Part shown: positions 32,601 to 40,730 of the stretch, in pieces
How positions within the stretch are numbered: the stretch's first letter is position 1
How the letters are laid out: every line of letters begins with the position of its first letter
From: Aromatoleum toluvorans
GTDB lineage: Bacteria; Pseudomonadota; Gammaproteobacteria; Burkholderiales; Rhodocyclaceae
NCBI RefSeq assembly: GCF_012910905.1
Contig: NZ_WTVN01000023.1
Location: forward strand, 1 to 64,000
Direction of reading: 5' to 3'
DNA length: 64,000 bases
The notes under the pieces: generated by a model
What the model was told of the DNA's origin: nothing
What the model saw: only the letters and a program-made list of their open reading frames with translations
Database searches by the model: none
Translations under genes and position numbers: made by a program

Positions 32601-32784
32601 CAGCCTCGACCTCAAGGTCGTCGCCGAGGGCGTCGAGACGCAGGCGCAGGCGGATTTCCTGCGCGAGCTGGAGTGCGACTACCTGCAGGGCTACCTGATC
32701 TCGCGGCCCTTGCGTGCGGAGGCCTTCGAGGCGCTGCTGGCGCCGGGCCGCGGCTTCCGGGGCGAGCTCGCGATGGCGGGGTGA
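29644..32784 (+). CDS. Membrane sensor with PAS domains, GGDEF and EAL (c-di-GMP turnover)
   Basis: A 1046-residue protein. A first membrane helix (about 32-50) is followed by a periplasmic sensor region of roughly 230 residues and a second helix (HVGWGLIAILLVGAANGVLA). HAMP-like and coiled-coil sequence, then two PAS/PAC units, precede the catalytic part. The GGDEF domain is intact (RLGGDEFTIVV, GGDEF at 689-693) with an I-site RxxD at 680-683. The EAL domain is intact (E817-A-L; DDFGTGFSSLSYLKRF; KIDRSFV). It could make or degrade c-di-GMP; with the full EAL motifs, phosphodiesterase activity is likely. The start is chosen as the first in-frame ATG; M22 is an alternative. Confidence 0.92.
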   Translation: MRADPSAAAREPGEAPPARKGMRLGLRGRYTLYGAALTTLVVVVMTASSYFNARTLAHGIAEGHLAQIAASVSERIERTLDLAHRELAALAEQPLLSNALLDSQGRDTYLRPYLARHALPVSIDYNLVLTDYRGEPVAARKGPRSYRSEAWLAERVLRGETYAAIDRRGTDAILRIAVPILFSATGTFEGALVFEANLSQWLLGAGSPFDLQDDGVIGVELAAGGTPLVKRAFPGESTRLVSSSRTVKSGPPLSEPLQVKVSMDAEVFEQPIESLLIEHVGWGLIAILLVGAANGVLARAQTRRIEELAQEAGVVALTGLSRPGFSPGRFGNDEVGDLAASIVSLLEVLKAHESELESLVEERTADLNRAQAIAHVGSWVYLPRARKLELSAEARRLFALAADRPLSWQILLEAVHVEDRAAVRQAWKRVIAGEAFDIEHRVVLDGEVRWVREIAERIRLPGEPLRCVGTVEDITVRRLTEARMREAMVVFSASSQGIMTMDAEGTITSVNPAFCRITGYSAKEVIGRQSTVFRSERQEDAFHEAMWSALRSVGEWEGEIWNRRRSGESYPQWLTMSAVRGEGGDIVEYVALFSDITERKQHEDEIWRQANFDALTGLANRSLLYDRLDRALAQARRKGCRAGLLFLDLDGFKWVNDTLGHDVGDELLVEVARRLQGCVREQDTVARLGGDEFTIVVGELRDTEDLRTVGDKVLGVLAEPIVLAGSRHQISGSMGITVYPDDGEDVQSLLRNADIAMYKSKQNGKNRFHFYAREMQSDALKRMQIEADLRAALAQSEFTLEYQPIVAADSGELFGAEALIRWLHPERGAVAPADFVPVAEDSGLIVPIGTWVLREAVRQMHEWNQRGHVLPHLAVNVSGVQFRDPALPALIADVLDDHAVASGALTLEICESVMVDANSATEMRMRALKELGVDYSLDDFGTGFSSLSYLKRFPVDIVKIDRSFVRDCPDDRSDAHLVEAIINMAHSLDLKVVAEGVETQAQADFLRELECDYLQGYLISRPLRAEAFEALLAPGRGFRGELAMAG

Positions 32785-32794
32785 GGGCGCGGCG

Positions 32795-33856
32795 TCAGCC
32801 GGTGTATTCGAAGCGCACGCGCTTGACGTTGCACAGCAGCTCGTAGGCGATCGTGTGCGCGGCCTCGGCGATGCGATTGACCGGGACGTTGTTGCCCCAC
32901 AGTTCGACGCGGCTGCCCAGCCGTGCCTCGGGCAGGTCGGTGATGTCGACGGTGAGCATGTCCATCGACACGCGGCCGATCAGGCGCGTGCGGATGCCGT
33001 CGACGGCGACCGGCGTACCGTCGGGCACCGTGCGCGGGTAGCCGTCGGCGTAGCCCATCGCGACGAGGCCCACGCGCGTCGGGCGCTCGGCATGGAAGCG
33101 TGCGCCGTAGCCGAGCGGTGCGCCCTCGGGAATCTCGCGGATGGCCATGATCGCGCTTTCGAGCGTCATCACCGGGCGCAGGCCGTTCGGTTCGCCCGGC
33201 ATGGGGTCGGCGCCGTACAGCAGGATGCCCGGGCGCGCCCAGTCGCGGTGCGCATCGGGCCAGCCGAGGATCGCACCGGAGTTGGCGAGGCTGCGGGGGC
33301 CCGGCAGGTCGCGCGTCGCGGCGTCGAAGGCGGCGACCTGCTCGGAGGTCGCGAGCACGTGCGGTTCGTCGGCGCACGCGAAGTGGGTCATCAGCGTGAT
33401 GCTGCCGACCCGGCCGTTGTCCTTGAGGCGCTGCCACGCGGCGCGCAGTTCGTGCGGCAGGAAGCCGGCGCGGTTCATGCCGCTATTGACCTTGAGCCAC
33501 ACGTCGAGTGGCAGTGCGGGCTTGGCGTGGTCGATGATGCGGATCTGCTCGGCGTGGTGGACGACCATCCACAGGTCGTGACGCACGACGGCGTCGAGTT
33601 CGTCGGCGTCGAAGATGCCTTCGAGCAGCAGGATCGGTTGTTCGATGCCGGCCTCGCGCAGCTCCAGCGCTTCCTCGAGGAAGGCGACGGCGAAACCGTC
33701 AACCTCGGGGGCGAGGGCGCGCGCGCATTCGACGGCGCCGTGGCCGTAAGCGTTGGCCTTGACGACGGCGAGGGCCCGGCCGCCGTGGCGGCCGCGCGCG
33801 AGGCGGTAGTTGTGACGCAGGGCGTCGAGGTCGATCAGGGCGCGGGAGGGTCTCAT
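32795..33856 (-). CDS. dadX: Alanine racemase, catabolic DadX type
   Basis: A 353-residue protein. The PLP lysine is K33 in [10 protein letters not shown]. Other family motifs are [55 protein letters not shown] and GYADGYPR. It converts L-alanine to D-alanine. The gene overlaps dadA by 4 bases, and a divergent Lrp-family gene lies beyond dadA. This is the standard dad alanine-catabolism arrangement and favours the catabolic DadX over the wall-biosynthesis Alr, although one enzyme may serve both. Confidence 0.95.
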   Translation of the reverse strand: MRPSRALIDLDALRHNYRLARGRHGGRALAVVKANAYGHGAVECARALAPEVDGFAVAFLEEALELREAGIEQPILLLEGIFDADELDAVVRHDLWMVVHHAEQIRIIDHAKPALPLDVWLKVNSGMNRAGFLPHELRAAWQRLKDNGRVGSITLMTHFACADEPHVLATSEQVAAFDAATRDLPGPRSLANSGAILGWPDAHRDWARPGILLYGADPMPGEPNGLRPVMTLESAIMAIREIPEGAPLGYGARFHAERPTRVGLVAMGYADGYPRTVPDGTPVAVDGIRTRLIGRVSMDMLTVDITDLPEARLGSRVELWGNNVPVNRIAEAAHTIAYELLCNVKRVRFEYTG

Positions 33857-35154
33857 GCGACGGGAGAGAGGTTAAGGCCTTGGGAGCGGGAAGCCGCTAC
33901 TTTGCCATAACGCGCGAGTCCCAGATCGCGATGACGGATCGCCGGCTGCTTGCCGGTGACCAGATCGGCCATCAGTTGCCCGGAGCCGCAGGCCATCGTC
34001 CAGCCCAGGGTGCCGTGGCCGGTGTTGAGGTAGAGCTGGGGATAGGCAGTTTCGCCGACGATCGGGGTGCCGTCCGGCGTCATCGGACGCAGGCCGGTCC
34101 AGAATTCCGCGGCGGGCAGGTCGCCGCCGCCGGGGAAGAGGTCGCCGACGACCATTTCCAGCGTGGCGCGGCGGCGCGGGTTGAGCGAGAGGTCGAAGCC
34201 AGCGAGCTCGGCCATGCCGCCGACGCGGATGCGGTCGTCGAAGCGGGTGATCGCGATCTTGTAGGTCTCGTCGAGCACCGTGGACACCGGCGCCTTCGCG
34301 GCGTCGACGAGCGGCACCGTGAGCGAGTAGCCCTTCAGCGGATACACCGGCAGGTCGAGGCCCAGCGGCTTGAGCATCTGGCGCGAATAGCTGCCGAGCG
34401 CGAGCACGTAGCGGTCGGCCGCGAGCACCTCGTCGCCGACCTGCACGCCGATGACGTCGCCGCCGCCCGTCAGCACCTCGCGGATGTCCTGGCCGAAGCG
34501 GAACTCGACGCCCAGCGCGCGCGCCTTCTCGGCGAGCCGCGTGGTGAACAGCTGGCAGTCGCCGGTCTCGTCGTTGGGCAGGCGCAGGCCGCCGGCGAGC
34601 TTGTCGCGCACCGCGGCCAGCGCCGGTTCGGCGCCGGCGAGCGCGTCGCGGTCGAGCATCTCGAAGGGCACGCCGCATTCCTGCAGCACCTCGATGTCAC
34701 GCGCCGCGGCATCGACCTGGGCCTGGCTGCGGAAGAGCTGCACGGTGCCGCGCGTGCGTTCCTCGTAGCTGATGCCGGTGTCGGCGCGCAGGTCGCGCAG
34801 CACGTCGCGGCTGTACTCGGACAGGCGCATCATGCGCTCCTTGTTCACGGCATACCGGTCGGCGGTGCAGTTCCTCAGCATCTCGGCCATCCAGCGCAGC
34901 TGGAAGAGGCTGCCGTCGGCGCGGATCGCGAGCGGCGCGTGGCGCTGGAACAGCCACTTGATCGCCTTCAGCGGGATGCCCGGCGCAGCCCACGGGGTCG
35001 AGTAGCCGGGCGAGACCTGGCCGGCGTTGGCGTAGCTGGTCTCGAGCGCCGGGGCGGGCTGGCGGTCGATGACCGTGACCTGGGCGCCGCTGCGGGCGAG
35101 GTAGTAGGCGGTGGTGGTGCCGACGACGCCACTGCCGAGGACGAGAACGCGCAT
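33853..35154 (-). CDS. dadA: D-amino acid dehydrogenase small subunit
   Basis: A 433-residue flavoprotein. The FAD-binding motif is at the very start ([20 protein letters not shown]), followed by [19 protein letters not shown], which is diagnostic for DadA. The C-terminal region has [15 protein letters not shown] and [19 protein letters not shown]. It oxidises D-alanine to pyruvate and ammonia and passes electrons to the quinone pool at the inner membrane. It is the first gene of a dadA-dadX unit; the palindromic GTGAA-type sites in the upstream gap are the likely targets of the divergent Lrp-type regulator. Confidence 0.97.
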   Translation of the reverse strand: MRVLVLGSGVVGTTTAYYLARSGAQVTVIDRQPAPALETSYANAGQVSPGYSTPWAAPGIPLKAIKWLFQRHAPLAIRADGSLFQLRWMAEMLRNCTADRYAVNKERMMRLSEYSRDVLRDLRADTGISYEERTRGTVQLFRSQAQVDAAARDIEVLQECGVPFEMLDRDALAGAEPALAAVRDKLAGGLRLPNDETGDCQLFTTRLAEKARALGVEFRFGQDIREVLTGGGDVIGVQVGDEVLAADRYVLALGSYSRQMLKPLGLDLPVYPLKGYSLTVPLVDAAKAPVSTVLDETYKIAITRFDDRIRVGGMAELAGFDLSLNPRRRATLEMVVGDLFPGGGDLPAAEFWTGLRPMTPDGTPIVGETAYPQLYLNTGHGTLGWTMACGSGQLMADLVTGKQPAIRHRDLGLARYGKVAASRSQGLNLSPVA

Positions 35155-35174
35155 GACTGTCTCCGTGACTTTCG

Positions 35175-35250
35175 ATTCATTGAATATCGCCAGTCTATTG
35201 ATGGTTTAGTAGTGAAATTCACTTAAGTGGCTGCGCGATGAAGTGAATTT
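35175..35250. promoter_or_regulatory. Lrp/DadR-type operator array between dadA and the lrp-like gene
   Basis: AGTGAAATTCACT at 35211-35223 is a perfect 13-base inverted repeat. ATTCATTGAAT at 35175-35185 is a second, and AGTGAATTT at 35242-35250 is a third related half-site. Their centers are about 30 bases apart, close to three helical turns, which suits a multimeric Lrp protein wrapping DNA. They lie in the 134-base divergent gap. The assignment to the adjacent regulator is inferred. Confidence 0.6.
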
Positions 35251-35288
35251 ATGTATGTTTGGGCGGTGATTTCCTTCGGAACAGTGAA

Positions 35289-35753
35289 ATGCGCGAACTC
35301 GACCGCATCGACCGCAAGATCCTCGATCTGCTGCAGAAGGACGGCCGGATTTCGATGACCGATCTGGCGGCGAAGATCGGCCTGTCGGCGACCCCCTGCA
35401 CCGAGCGCGTGCGGCGCCTGGAGCGCGAGGGGGTGATCACCGGCTACCACGCGCACGTGAACCCGCACGCGCTGGGCAAGAACCTGCTGGTGTTCGTCGA
35501 GATCAAGCTGTCGGCGAAGTCCGGCGAGGTGTTCGACCGGGTGAAGAAGGAGCTGAGCTTCGTGCCCGAGGTGATGGAGTGTCACCTCGTGTCGGGCGAC
35601 TTCGACTATCTGGTGAAGGCGCGCATCACCGAGATGGGCGAGTACCGGCGCCTGCTCGGGAACATCCTGCTCAAGCTGCCGTCGGCGGCGGAGTCGCGCA
35701 GCTACGTGGTGATGGAGGAGCTGAAGGAGACGCTGTACGTTCCCGCCGAATGA
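35289..35753 (+). CDS. Lrp/AsnC-family transcriptional regulator (DadR/BkdR-like)
   Basis: A 154-residue protein from the ATG at 35289; a TTG start 30 bases upstream is less likely. The helix-turn-helix is LDRIDRKILDLLQKDGRIS...LSATPCTERVRRLEREGVI. The RAM ligand domain follows (LLVFVEIKLSAKSG, VMECHLVSGDFDYLVKA, LPSAAESRSYVVMEELKET). It is divergent from dadA-dadX. It should sense alanine or a related amino acid and activate dad catabolism through the palindromes at 35175-35250. The RAM motifs are typical, with no missing part. Confidence 0.92.
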   Translation: MRELDRIDRKILDLLQKDGRISMTDLAAKIGLSATPCTERVRRLEREGVITGYHAHVNPHALGKNLLVFVEIKLSAKSGEVFDRVKKELSFVPEVMECHLVSGDFDYLVKARITEMGEYRRLLGNILLKLPSAAESRSYVVMEELKETLYVPAE

Positions 35754-35756
35754 GCG

Positions 35757-36482
35757 TCAGATGAGGCCGGGAATCTCGGGGCGGAACAGCGAGTCGGCGA
35801 GCGGGGTGTCGAACTCGACCGTCTCGATCTCCGAGCGGCCGATGTAGCGGCCCATCGCGTAGTGATGCTCGATGGCGGGGTAGAGCCGGCCGTCGACGCT
35901 GCGGAAATCCTCGTACACGGTGCCGAACACCATCTCGCTGCCGCCCGGGTGGGTGAGGATGCCGCGCGAACGCAGGATGCGGCCTGAAGCCGGTTCGACT
36001 TCGGCGACGACGCGCAGGGTGTCGCCGAGCGGCATCTCGATGAAATGCAGGCGCACGTCGCCGATGAGGTGTTCGCCGCCGTCGCGCAGCCGCTCGCGCG
36101 CCGCGAACAGGTTCCACGGTAGTGCGATGCGTGCTGCCTGCAGGATCAGCGCGCCGCGAAAGGCCTCGCTCATCGGTTTGCTGCGCTGCCAGGCGACGGG
36201 GCCGTCGACGATGCGGATCTCGACGCCCGCGGCGTAGCGGATCTCGTTGCGGAAGCGCTCGGCGCCGCGATAGGCGCGCAACAGGGAGCCTTCGCCGCGG
36301 CTGAACGAGATCGTGCGTCCGCGCTGCAGGATGGAGCTCGGCAGCGTCGTCGTGCCGTAGGCGCGTTCGATGCGCTCGAGCAGCGGCCCGAGGTCGGCCG
36401 CCGCCGCCGCACCGGCGCAGGCGAGCAGCGCCGCGGCGAGCAGCAGGCGCAGCCAGCGTGCCGGGGCGGAGCTGCCGCGCAT
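35757..36482 (-). CDS. Exported LolA-fold-like hypothetical protein
   Basis: A 241-residue protein with a signal peptide (WLRLLLAAALLACAGAAAAA, cleaved near residue 29). The mature sequence has patterns of outer-membrane lipoprotein-sorting-like proteins: ASGRILRSRGILTHPGGSEM, VYEDFRSVDGRLYPAIEHHY. It would be a periplasmic half-barrel binding a lipid or hydrophobic ligand. It is convergent with the lrp-like gene (3 bases between stops) and 4 bases downstream of the EF-hand gene. The fold is a guess from these patterns, and no ligand can be named. Confidence 0.7.
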   Translation of the reverse strand: MRGSSAPARWLRLLLAAALLACAGAAAAADLGPLLERIERAYGTTTLPSSILQRGRTISFSRGEGSLLRAYRGAERFRNEIRYAAGVEIRIVDGPVAWQRSKPMSEAFRGALILQAARIALPWNLFAARERLRDGGEHLIGDVRLHFIEMPLGDTLRVVAEVEPASGRILRSRGILTHPGGSEMVFGTVYEDFRSVDGRLYPAIEHHYAMGRYIGRSEIETVEFDTPLADSLFRPEIPGLI

Positions 36483-36486
36483 CGCG

Positions 36487-36801
36487 CTATTCCTTCTTCC
36501 AGCGGTCGTGGCCGATGAATTCTTCCCAGTCGATGGAGCCGTCGCGGTTCTTGTCGAGCTGGTCGAAGTTCTCGCTCAGGTAGGGGCGGCCGCTGACTTC
36601 CTCGCGCGAGAGCTTGCCGTCCTTGTTCGCGTCGGCGCCGTCGAAACGTTCGACGGCTTTCTGGCGTGCGGCGCGCCCCACTTCGCCGAGGCGGTCGTCG
36701 CGGTCGAGCGAGGGGATGCGCGACTGGGCCGTCGCGGCCAGCGGGGCGGCCAGCGCGAGCGCGAGCAGGGTGGCGGTCAGGGAATGTGCTGGGGAATTCA
36801 T
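36487..36801 (-). CDS. Exported EF-hand calcium-binding protein
   Basis: A 104-residue protein with signal peptide MNSPAHSLTATLLALALAAP, cleaved near ATAQS. It has two canonical EF-hand loops: DANKDGKLSREE and DKNRDGSIDWEE, each with Asp at positions 1, 3 and 5 (or Asn), Gly at 6 and Glu at 12. It probably binds two calcium ions in the periplasm. It is followed 4 bases later by the LolA-like gene, so the two are likely cotranscribed. The function beyond calcium binding is unknown. Confidence 0.88.
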   Translation of the reverse strand: MNSPAHSLTATLLALALAAPLAATAQSRIPSLDRDDRLGEVGRAARQKAVERFDGADANKDGKLSREEVSGRPYLSENFDQLDKNRDGSIDWEEFIGHDRWKKE

Positions 36802-37205
36802 GATGGCCTTGATGCCGGAGCGGGGATAGCGTCGGCGTGTCGTACACGCCGGGTGTCGAAACGATGTTCCGCCAAATCCCGGGCGCTGGCAATCGCGAAC
36901 GGGTAAATGGCCCCGCCCGCGCAGACCGAAGGTGTTCCAGCCTGTAACAACTGTGCCGCCGGGTGTTTCGCTCCTGTATCAAAGCGGATCACTTTTATGC
37001 GGCGATCTGCGAGTAATGAGTAGAGAAAATCAGTAAAACAGCCGGCAAATTGCGCTAATCCGGACTTGGCCCGGAGTTTGCGAAACCCCGCCCGGGCACG
37101 CCGTCTGGCGTGGCTGCGCGCACCGCAGGTCGCCCTTCGGGACAGGGGCACGGGTGCGGAACGCAAACAAACAAGGCATCAAAACCAAAGGCCAAGGAGG
37201 AAAAA
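36802..37205. other. 404-base divergent intergenic region upstream of the porin
   Basis: This gap is less GC-rich than its surroundings, especially at about 36960-37060. It separates the EF-hand gene (minus) from the porin (plus) and must hold both promoters. I see a TCCGG-n7-CCGGA inverted repeat near 37058-37076 and a strong porin ribosome-binding site AGGAGG just before 37206. I could not assign clear -35/-10 pairs, and no small gene or RNA structure stood out. Confidence 0.5.
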
Positions 37206-38384
37206 ATGAGGATTCGTGCGAAATCGGCGGTGTTGGGGCGGACCGCGGTCGCGGGCGCGCTGTGTGCGCTCGGGCTGGGGCAGGCGCAGGCGGTGAGCTT
37301 CTCGCAGGGCGACGCGACGCTCGACATCAACGGGACGATCAACGGCTTCTACTCGAGCCGCACGGCCGAAGTCGGCGGCGTGAAGACGACGAACTCGGCG
37401 CTCACCAACGGCCTGCTGCCGGGCTGGATCAACTTCGTGTTCACGACCAAGGTCGAAGGGCTGGACATCAAGGCGCACGTCGGCTTCGCGCCCGGCATCA
37501 ACGACAAGTCGGACGTCGTCGGCCTGCCGAGCAACCCCGGCTGCAGCGGCGCGACCGGGTGTGACAGCCCGTTCACGCAGATCGACACGCGCAACCTGTA
37601 CTTCCAGTTCGGCGCGCCCGACTGGGGCACGATCAAGCTCGGCCGCGACATCGGTCTCTTCGGCCAGAAGATCATCCTCTCGGACATGACGCTGCTGGGC
37701 CTGGGCGGCAACACCTTCGCCGCGACGCCGTTCAACACCACCTTCGGCATGATCGGCCACGGCTACATGTACACCGGCTTCCAGCCGCAGATCACCTACA
37801 CGACGCCGACGATGGGCGGCTTCTCGGCGTCGGCCGGCATCTTCGATCCGAACAAGTTCGCCGGCAACGAGACCAAGGATCCGGGCTTCCAGGCGATGCT
37901 GAACTACGACTGGAAGGCGGGTGCGAGCACGAGCGGTTCGCTGTGGGCGGGCCTCATCAGCCAGGGCACGAGCGGCGCGGGCAGCTTCGACGCGCGTGGC
38001 TACGAGCTCGGCGGCAAGATCGGCATCGGCAACTTCGAGGCGGTGGCCTACGGCTTCGACGCGAAGGGGCTGGGCCTGTCGACGGTCGGCGCGCTGTTCT
38101 TCTCGCCCTTCGAGAAGACCAAGGGCAGGGGCTACTTCGTGCAGGGCACCTACAAGTTCGGCAAGACCAAGGTCGGCCTGAACTACGGCGAGAACCGCGA
38201 CAGCGACGGCCTGCTCGCCGACACGAACAAGTTCCGCTCCGCGACCCTGGGCGTGTATCACAGCCTCAACAAGTACATCACGCTGGTGGCCGAGTACAAC
38301 CGCGAGAAGGGCACGGGCGCGGACGTGTTCCCGGGCGAGCTGAAGACCCGCACGATCTCGCTGGGCGGCATCCTGTTCTTCTGA
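37206..38384 (+). CDS. Outer-membrane porin, betaproteobacterial general type
   Basis: A 392-residue protein. The signal peptide is RTAVAGALCALGLGQAQA, cleaved at about residue 30. The mature barrel alternates polar and hydrophobic residues with GxxxF/Y strands, has RNLYFQFGAPDWGTIKLGRDIGLF, and ends in a terminal Phe (GGILFF), the assembly signal for outer-membrane barrels. The strong AGGAGG ribosome-binding site suggests high expression. One Cys pair (PGCSGATGC) sits in an early loop. Likely a trimeric diffusion pore; selectivity is unknown. A long hairpin follows 24 bases after the stop. Confidence 0.93.
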   Translation: MRIRAKSAVLGRTAVAGALCALGLGQAQAVSFSQGDATLDINGTINGFYSSRTAEVGGVKTTNSALTNGLLPGWINFVFTTKVEGLDIKAHVGFAPGINDKSDVVGLPSNPGCSGATGCDSPFTQIDTRNLYFQFGAPDWGTIKLGRDIGLFGQKIILSDMTLLGLGGNTFAATPFNTTFGMIGHGYMYTGFQPQITYTTPTMGGFSASAGIFDPNKFAGNETKDPGFQAMLNYDWKAGASTSGSLWAGLISQGTSGAGSFDARGYELGGKIGIGNFEAVAYGFDAKGLGLSTVGALFFSPFEKTKGRGYFVQGTYKFGKTKVGLNYGENRDSDGLLADTNKFRSATLGVYHSLNKYITLVAEYNREKGTGADVFPGELKTRTISLGGILFF

Positions 38385-38408
38385 TCGCGTCGATTGCGTT
38401 GCAGTATG

Positions 38409-38438
38409 GCCGGCGACCCGCAGGGCGGGGTCGCCGGC
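38409..38438 (+). terminator. Hairpin downstream of the porin
   Basis: GCCGGCGACCC (38409-38419) and GGGTCGCCGGC (38428-38438) form a perfect 11-base-pair stem with an 8-base loop. It begins 24 bases after the porin stop. No T-run follows, but the stem is the strongest in the window and fits a transcription-end or mRNA-stabilising structure. Confidence 0.65.
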
Positions 38439-38519
38439 ACCGCGGAGAAACCATTCGTTGCAGCGTGCGGTCACGGGCGCGCTATCCTTCAGCATTTTTG
38501 CGCACCCGCCTTCCTGCCG

Positions 38520-38933
38520 ATGACCGACCCGACCGACCCCAACTACGCGGCGCAACGCGCCGTTGCCACCGAACTGGTGGCGCTGATCCTGCTTGCCGAC
38601 GGCGTGCTCGCCAGCCGTGAGCTCGAGGCGCTCGACCGCCTCGGCATCCCGCAACTCCTGGGCGTCGAGCGCGACGCCCTGATCCAGGCCGTGATCGACC
38701 ATTGCCGCCGCCTGCTGCAGCGCCCCGAGCGCGTCGATCCCGTACGCATGCTGGATATCGAACGCTTCGAGATGATGCTCGACCGCATCACCGATCCCGC
38801 GCTGCGCGAAACGGTGTGCCGCGCGATGCTGGTGCTGGCGAAGGCCGACGGCGTGATCTGCCAGCCCGAGCAGACGCTGCTGCGCGACGTCCTCACGCGC
38901 TGGGGCATCGCGCTGGAGCAGCTGCGCGACTGA
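38520..38933 (+). CDS. TerB-like small helical protein
   Basis: A 137-residue, probably all-helical protein. The pattern ATELVALILLADGVLASRELEAL and later CRAMLVLAKADGVICQPEQTLLRDVL shows the two acidic AD.G...E.. turns of TerB-like (tellurite resistance) domains, which may bind a divalent metal. No membrane segment. It is in the same direction as the phosphoglycerol transferase gene that starts 145 bases later. The role is unknown; a link to tellurite resistance should not be assumed. Confidence 0.75.
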   Translation: MTDPTDPNYAAQRAVATELVALILLADGVLASRELEALDRLGIPQLLGVERDALIQAVIDHCRRLLQRPERVDPVRMLDIERFEMMLDRITDPALRETVCRAMLVLAKADGVICQPEQTLLRDVLTRWGIALEQLRD

Positions 38934-39078
38934 TGTCCTCGGCGCACGCCGAAAGGCGCGCGCAGGCTGCGGAAAACTCAGGGCCAGCCGTCCAGTCTAC
39001 GGTCCTGACGTTGCGGTAATATTGCGCACCTTCCGGTGCGATGCCGCCGTCCGGAGGCCCGCCGGAGTCGTCCTGTCA

Positions 39079-40713
39079 ATGCGTGTTCGAAAACTGCTCA
39101 AACCTCTGGCGATCCTCGTCGGCTGCCTGCTGTATGCCGTCCCCGACTGGCTGACCGACGAGTTCGGTTCGGTGACGATCGACCAGGTGCTCTATCACCT
39201 GCGTTTCGGCACCGAAGGCCTGATGACCAGCGATCCCGAGCTGACGCGGCGCTTCCTGTGGCGTGCCTTGGCCTTGCCGCTGGCACTGGCGCTGGTGCTG
39301 TGGGGGCTGGACGAGTGGGTGAACCGCCTGCGCGCGCACCCCGAGAAGTGGCCGGTGCCCTGGCTGCGGCGCGGATGGTACTGGCTGCGCGTGGGCATGC
39401 GCCGCGTCGGGCGCGTGCTGGTGCGCGTGACGCGGCACGGGGCGTCGCGCGCGATTCCGCTGATCGTGCTCGGGGCGGGCGTCGCCTATTTCATCGACAG
39501 CTTCTCGCTGGCGCGCTACGTGCGGGCCTATTTCGGCGAGGACTACTTCGCCGGCTCCTACGTCGATCCGGCCCGCGTTTCGATCAAGCGCGGCAAGGAG
39601 CAGCCGAAGAACCTTGTGCTGATCTACGTCGAGAGCCTCGAGAACACCTATTCCGACCCCGCGCTGTTCGGGCATGACCTGCTGCACCGGCTCAACGCCT
39701 ACAAGGGCAAGCCGCGTGTGGTGTCGTTCGACAACTACCACGAGATGCGCGGCGCGCACTTCACGATCGCGGGCATCGTGTCGACGCAGTGCGGGTTGCC
39801 GCTGAAGTCGGTGGCGCTGTTCGGCGGCAACGCGCAGGGCGAGCAGATCGAGAGCTACCTGCCTAGCGCGCGCTGCCTCGGCGATATCCTCGCGAGCAAC
39901 GGCTACACCAACGTCTTCCTCAACGGCTCCAGCCTCGCCTTCGCCGGCGTCGGCAAGTTCTTCAAGGATCACCATTACGCCAAGGTGATGGGGCGCGAGG
40001 AGTGGGTGAATGCGGGGGCGCGGCCCGAGCTGATGAGCGGATGGGGGTTGTACGACGACGACCTCTTCCGCAATGCGCGCGGCGAGCTCGACCGGCTGAT
40101 GAAGACGAAGAAGCCCTTCAACCTGACGATCCTGACGATCGACACGCACCACCCCTACGGCCACCTGTCGGCGGCCTGCGAGCGGCAGGGCTATACGGAT
40201 TTCGAGGGGATCGTCGAATGCACCGCCGGGCAGGTCGCGGACTTCATCGAGTACATCAACGCCAAGGGCTGGTCGGACCGCATCGCGGTCCTCGTGCAGG
40301 GCGACCATCTCGCGATGGGCAACACCTCGTACGACAAGCTCGTGAAGAATCCGAACCGGCGCGTGTTCAACCTGCTGATCGGCGCCGACAAGAAGCTCGT
40401 GAAGAACACCGACGAGGTCACGCACTTCGACATGCTGCCGACGATGCTGCGGGCGCTCGGCTTCGACATCGAGGGCGAGCGTGCCGGGCTCGGCTACGCG
40501 GCGATCGGCCCGGCCGTCGTGCCGCGGCCGGCGGACCGCCTCGCCCGGATGACCGAGCAGCTGATGAACTACAGCGCGACCTACCGGGCGTTGTGGGAGC
40601 TGCCCGCCACGCAGCCCGCTCCGGCCGGCGCGACGCCCGAAGGCGTCGTGGTGACGCCGGTGCCGGTGCCGCCGCGCGCGGCGGTGCAGCGCGACATCGT
40701 GCGCGAGCGCTGA
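39079..40713 (+). CDS. LTA synthase-family sulfatase-fold protein (OpgB-like phosphoglycerol transferase)
   Basis: A 544-residue protein from the ATG at 39079. Three N-terminal membrane segments (LLKPLAILVGCLLYAVPDW, ALALPLALALVLWGL, IPLIVLGAGVAYFIDSF) precede a periplasmic sulfatase-fold domain. The metal and nucleophile site reads LVLIYVESLENTYSD, with the Thr in the ENT motif as probable nucleophile; later motifs are ILTIDTHHPYGH and VLVQGDHLAMGN. This matches the LtaS/OpgB group, which moves phosphoglycerol from phosphatidylglycerol to periplasmic glucans in Gram-negatives. It is shorter than E. coli OpgB. The donor and acceptor are inferred from the family. Confidence 0.87.
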   Translation: MRVRKLLKPLAILVGCLLYAVPDWLTDEFGSVTIDQVLYHLRFGTEGLMTSDPELTRRFLWRALALPLALALVLWGLDEWVNRLRAHPEKWPVPWLRRGWYWLRVGMRRVGRVLVRVTRHGASRAIPLIVLGAGVAYFIDSFSLARYVRAYFGEDYFAGSYVDPARVSIKRGKEQPKNLVLIYVESLENTYSDPALFGHDLLHRLNAYKGKPRVVSFDNYHEMRGAHFTIAGIVSTQCGLPLKSVALFGGNAQGEQIESYLPSARCLGDILASNGYTNVFLNGSSLAFAGVGKFFKDHHYAKVMGREEWVNAGARPELMSGWGLYDDDLFRNARGELDRLMKTKKPFNLTILTIDTHHPYGHLSAACERQGYTDFEGIVECTAGQVADFIEYINAKGWSDRIAVLVQGDHLAMGNTSYDKLVKNPNRRVFNLLIGADKKLVKNTDEVTHFDMLPTMLRALGFDIEGERAGLGYAAIGPAVVPRPADRLARMTEQLMNYSATYRALWELPATQPAPAGATPEGVVVTPVPVPPRAAVQRDIVRER

Positions 40714-40730
40714 GGCGCCGGGGTCAGCGC
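40707..40730. terminator. Bidirectional hairpin between convergent genes
   Basis: GCGCTGA (40707-40713) and TCAGCGC (40724-40730) form a perfect 7-base-pair stem with a 10-base loop. The arms contain the stop codons of both convergent genes, so one structure ends both transcripts. No T-run is present. Confidence 0.5.

Noticed and set aside
29950-32601. Very long open frame (883 codons) on the minus strand
   Set aside because: It is antisense to the GGDEF-EAL gene, is Arg/His/Gln-rich without any domain, and arises from the GC-rich third-position bias. Similar shadows occur at 53766-57251, 61266-63998, 6695-8905 and 14944-17235.
38520-38933. Tellurite resistance determinant
   Set aside because: Only a TerB-like helical domain is present, with no other ter gene. 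The name would overstate the evidence.
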